From contig JADJPO010000003.1 in NCBI GenBank assembly GCA_016713225.1, positions 744,001 to 808,000 on the forward strand: a DNA stretch of 64,000 nt, read 5' to 3'. The DNA comes from Kineosporiaceae bacterium (GTDB lineage Bacteria > Actinomycetota > Actinomycetes > Actinomycetales > Kineosporiaceae). The notes under the pieces were generated by a model. It worked only from the letters and a program-made list of their open reading frames with translations. It was not told where the DNA came from and searched no databases. Each line of letters starts with the position of its first letter. Position 1 is the first letter of the stretch. The position numbers and the translations under genes were made by a program. This document shows positions 62,984 to 64,000 of the stretch, piece after piece.

Positions 62984-64000
62984 ATGGACCGCCGAATCTT
63001 CGGGATCGAGACGGAATTCGGCGTGACGTGCGCCTTCGAGGGCCAGCGCAAGCTGTCGCCCGACGAGGTGGCGCGCTACCTGTTCCGCAAGGTGGTGTCG
63101 TGGGGGCGTTCCAGCAACGTCTTCCTGCGCAACGGTGCCCGGCTCTATCTGGACGTCGGATCGCACCCCGAGTACGCCACCCCGGAGTGCGACGACATCC
63201 GTGAGCTCGTGGTGCACGACCGCGCCGGTGAACGGATCCTCGAGGGCCTGCTGGTAGACGCCGAGCGGCGGCTGCACGAAGAAGGCATCGCCGGCGAGGT
63301 CTACCTGTTCAAGAACAACACCGACTCGGCCGGCAACTCCTACGGCTGCCACGAGAACTATCTGGTGAGTCGGCACGGCGAGTTCGGCCGGCTGTCGGAC
63401 GTGCTGATCCCGTTCCTGGTCACCCGCCAACTCGTGGTGGGTGCCGGCAAGGTGCTGCAGACGCCCCGCGGGGCGGTGTTCTGCCTGAGCCAGCGCGCCG
63501 ACCACATCTGGGAGGGCGTCTCCAGCGCGACCACCCGCTCACGCCCGATCATCAACACCCGCGACGAACCCCACGCGGACGCCGAGCGCTACCGCCGGCT
63601 GCACGTGATCGTCGGGGACTCCAACATGTCCGAGACCACCACCCTGCTCAAGGTCGGGGCCACCGATCTGGTGCTGCGCATGATCGAGGCGGGGGTCGTC
63701 GTCCGCGATCTGACGCTCGAGAACCCGATCCGGGCCATCCGCGAGGTCAGCCACGACCTGACCGGCCGCCGTCGGGTACGGCTGGCCAACGGCCGCGAGG
63801 CGAGCGCTCTCGAGATCCAGGAGGAGTACCTCGAGCGCGCCAAGGACTTCGTCGACTCGCGCGGGCTGCACACCGACGTCATCAAGCGCGTGCTGGACCT
63901 GTGGGAACGCGGTTTGCGCGCCATCCGCACCGAGGACCCCTCGCTGATCGACCGGGAGATCGACTGGGCGATCAAGCACCGGCTGGTGGAGCGGTACCGC
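62984..64000 (+). CDS. pafA: Pup-protein ligase PafA, 5' part
   Basis: 339 codons are visible; the gene runs off the window (full length in the family is about 450). It starts GIETEFGVTC with E9, and D57 in GARLYLDVGSHPEY is the catalytic Asp; LFKNNTDSAGNSYGCHENY and INTRDEPHADAERYRRLHV are shared with Dop, but the Dop-specific loop is missing, which identifies PafA. It couples the C-terminal Glu of Pup to target lysines using ATP. TAGAGT (62972-62977) plus 6 nt precedes the ATG. pafB/pafC are expected next, outside the window. Confidence 0.96.
   Translation, partial: MDRRIFGIETEFGVTCAFEGQRKLSPDEVARYLFRKVVSWGRSSNVFLRNGARLYLDVGSHPEYATPECDDIRELVVHDRAGERILEGLLVDAERRLHEEGIAGEVYLFKNNTDSAGNSYGCHENYLVSRHGEFGRLSDVLIPFLVTRQLVVGAGKVLQTPRGAVFCLSQRADHIWEGVSSATTRSRPIINTRDEPHADAERYRRLHVIVGDSNMSETTTLLKVGATDLVLRMIEAGVVVRDLTLENPIRAIREVSHDLTGRRRVRLANGREASALEIQEEYLERAKDFVDSRGLHTDVIKRVLDLWERGLRAIRTEDPSLIDREIDWAIKHRLVERYR

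Overview
The window is high-GC actinobacterial chromosome. It encodes the Pup-proteasome pathway (arc/mpa, dop, pup, prcB, prcA, pafA), mycothiol synthesis (mshC) and an F420-type LLM oxidoreductase. At least 18 genes show a leaderless start (TANNNT followed 6-8 nt later by ATG/GTG). From memory, the backbone matches the Mycobacterium tuberculosis Rv2141c-Rv2097c neighbourhood: M20 peptidase, uppP, phosphoglycerate mutase-like, DUF3090, SCO1664-like, mshC, PAC2, metH, RecB-like nuclease, trmI, mpa, dop, pup, prcB, prcA, pafA. The genus cannot be fixed from sequence alone.

Layout. 1-2631: end of a LolA-like lipoprotein gene and an ABC-2 exporter. 2655-5756: a 1033-residue metallophosphoesterase with a large membrane domain; a perfect CRP-type site lies upstream. 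6088-9238: a small unknown protein, chorismate mutase, NDH-2 and a zinc alcohol dehydrogenase. 9348-13095: a membrane protein and an iron-siderophore-type ABC importer. 13205-14954: a hypothetical protein and a cytosolic glycosyltransferase. 15336-19539: an accessory pocket (SNF2 ATPase, VapBC, Fic protein with its own palindromic operator) next to tRNA-Leu(GAG). 19898-29671: conserved backbone from M20 peptidase through the mshC cluster to PAC2. 29728-36156: a CoA-transferase divergent from a branched-chain-type ABC importer. 36162-42162: metH, a HAD phosphatase and an NCS2 permease. 42248-45572: an FtsX-type ABC pair. 45702-48946: RecB-like nuclease, site-2 protease and trmI. 49187-64000: the proteasome locus, interrupted by a MacA/MacB system with a Nudix-DUF402 fusion and by a second FtsX-type ABC pair.

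How the parts work together. Dop activates Pup, PafA attaches it to lysines of target proteins, and Arc unfolds the tagged proteins into the PrcA/PrcB chamber. In this family PafB/PafC, usually encoded just after pafA and so beyond the window edge, activate DNA-damage genes from a distinctive promoter. Two near-consensus copies of that promoter sit back to back between the RecB-like nuclease and the site-2 protease, linking these genes to the regulon expected at this locus. Three separate FtsX/MacB-type exporters lie in or beside the proteasome locus, which is not part of its conserved core. Several convergent gene pairs are separated by unusually long palindromes, one of them flanked by two sets of 12-bp tandem repeats. 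No insertion sequence, integrase, CRISPR array or riboswitch was found.
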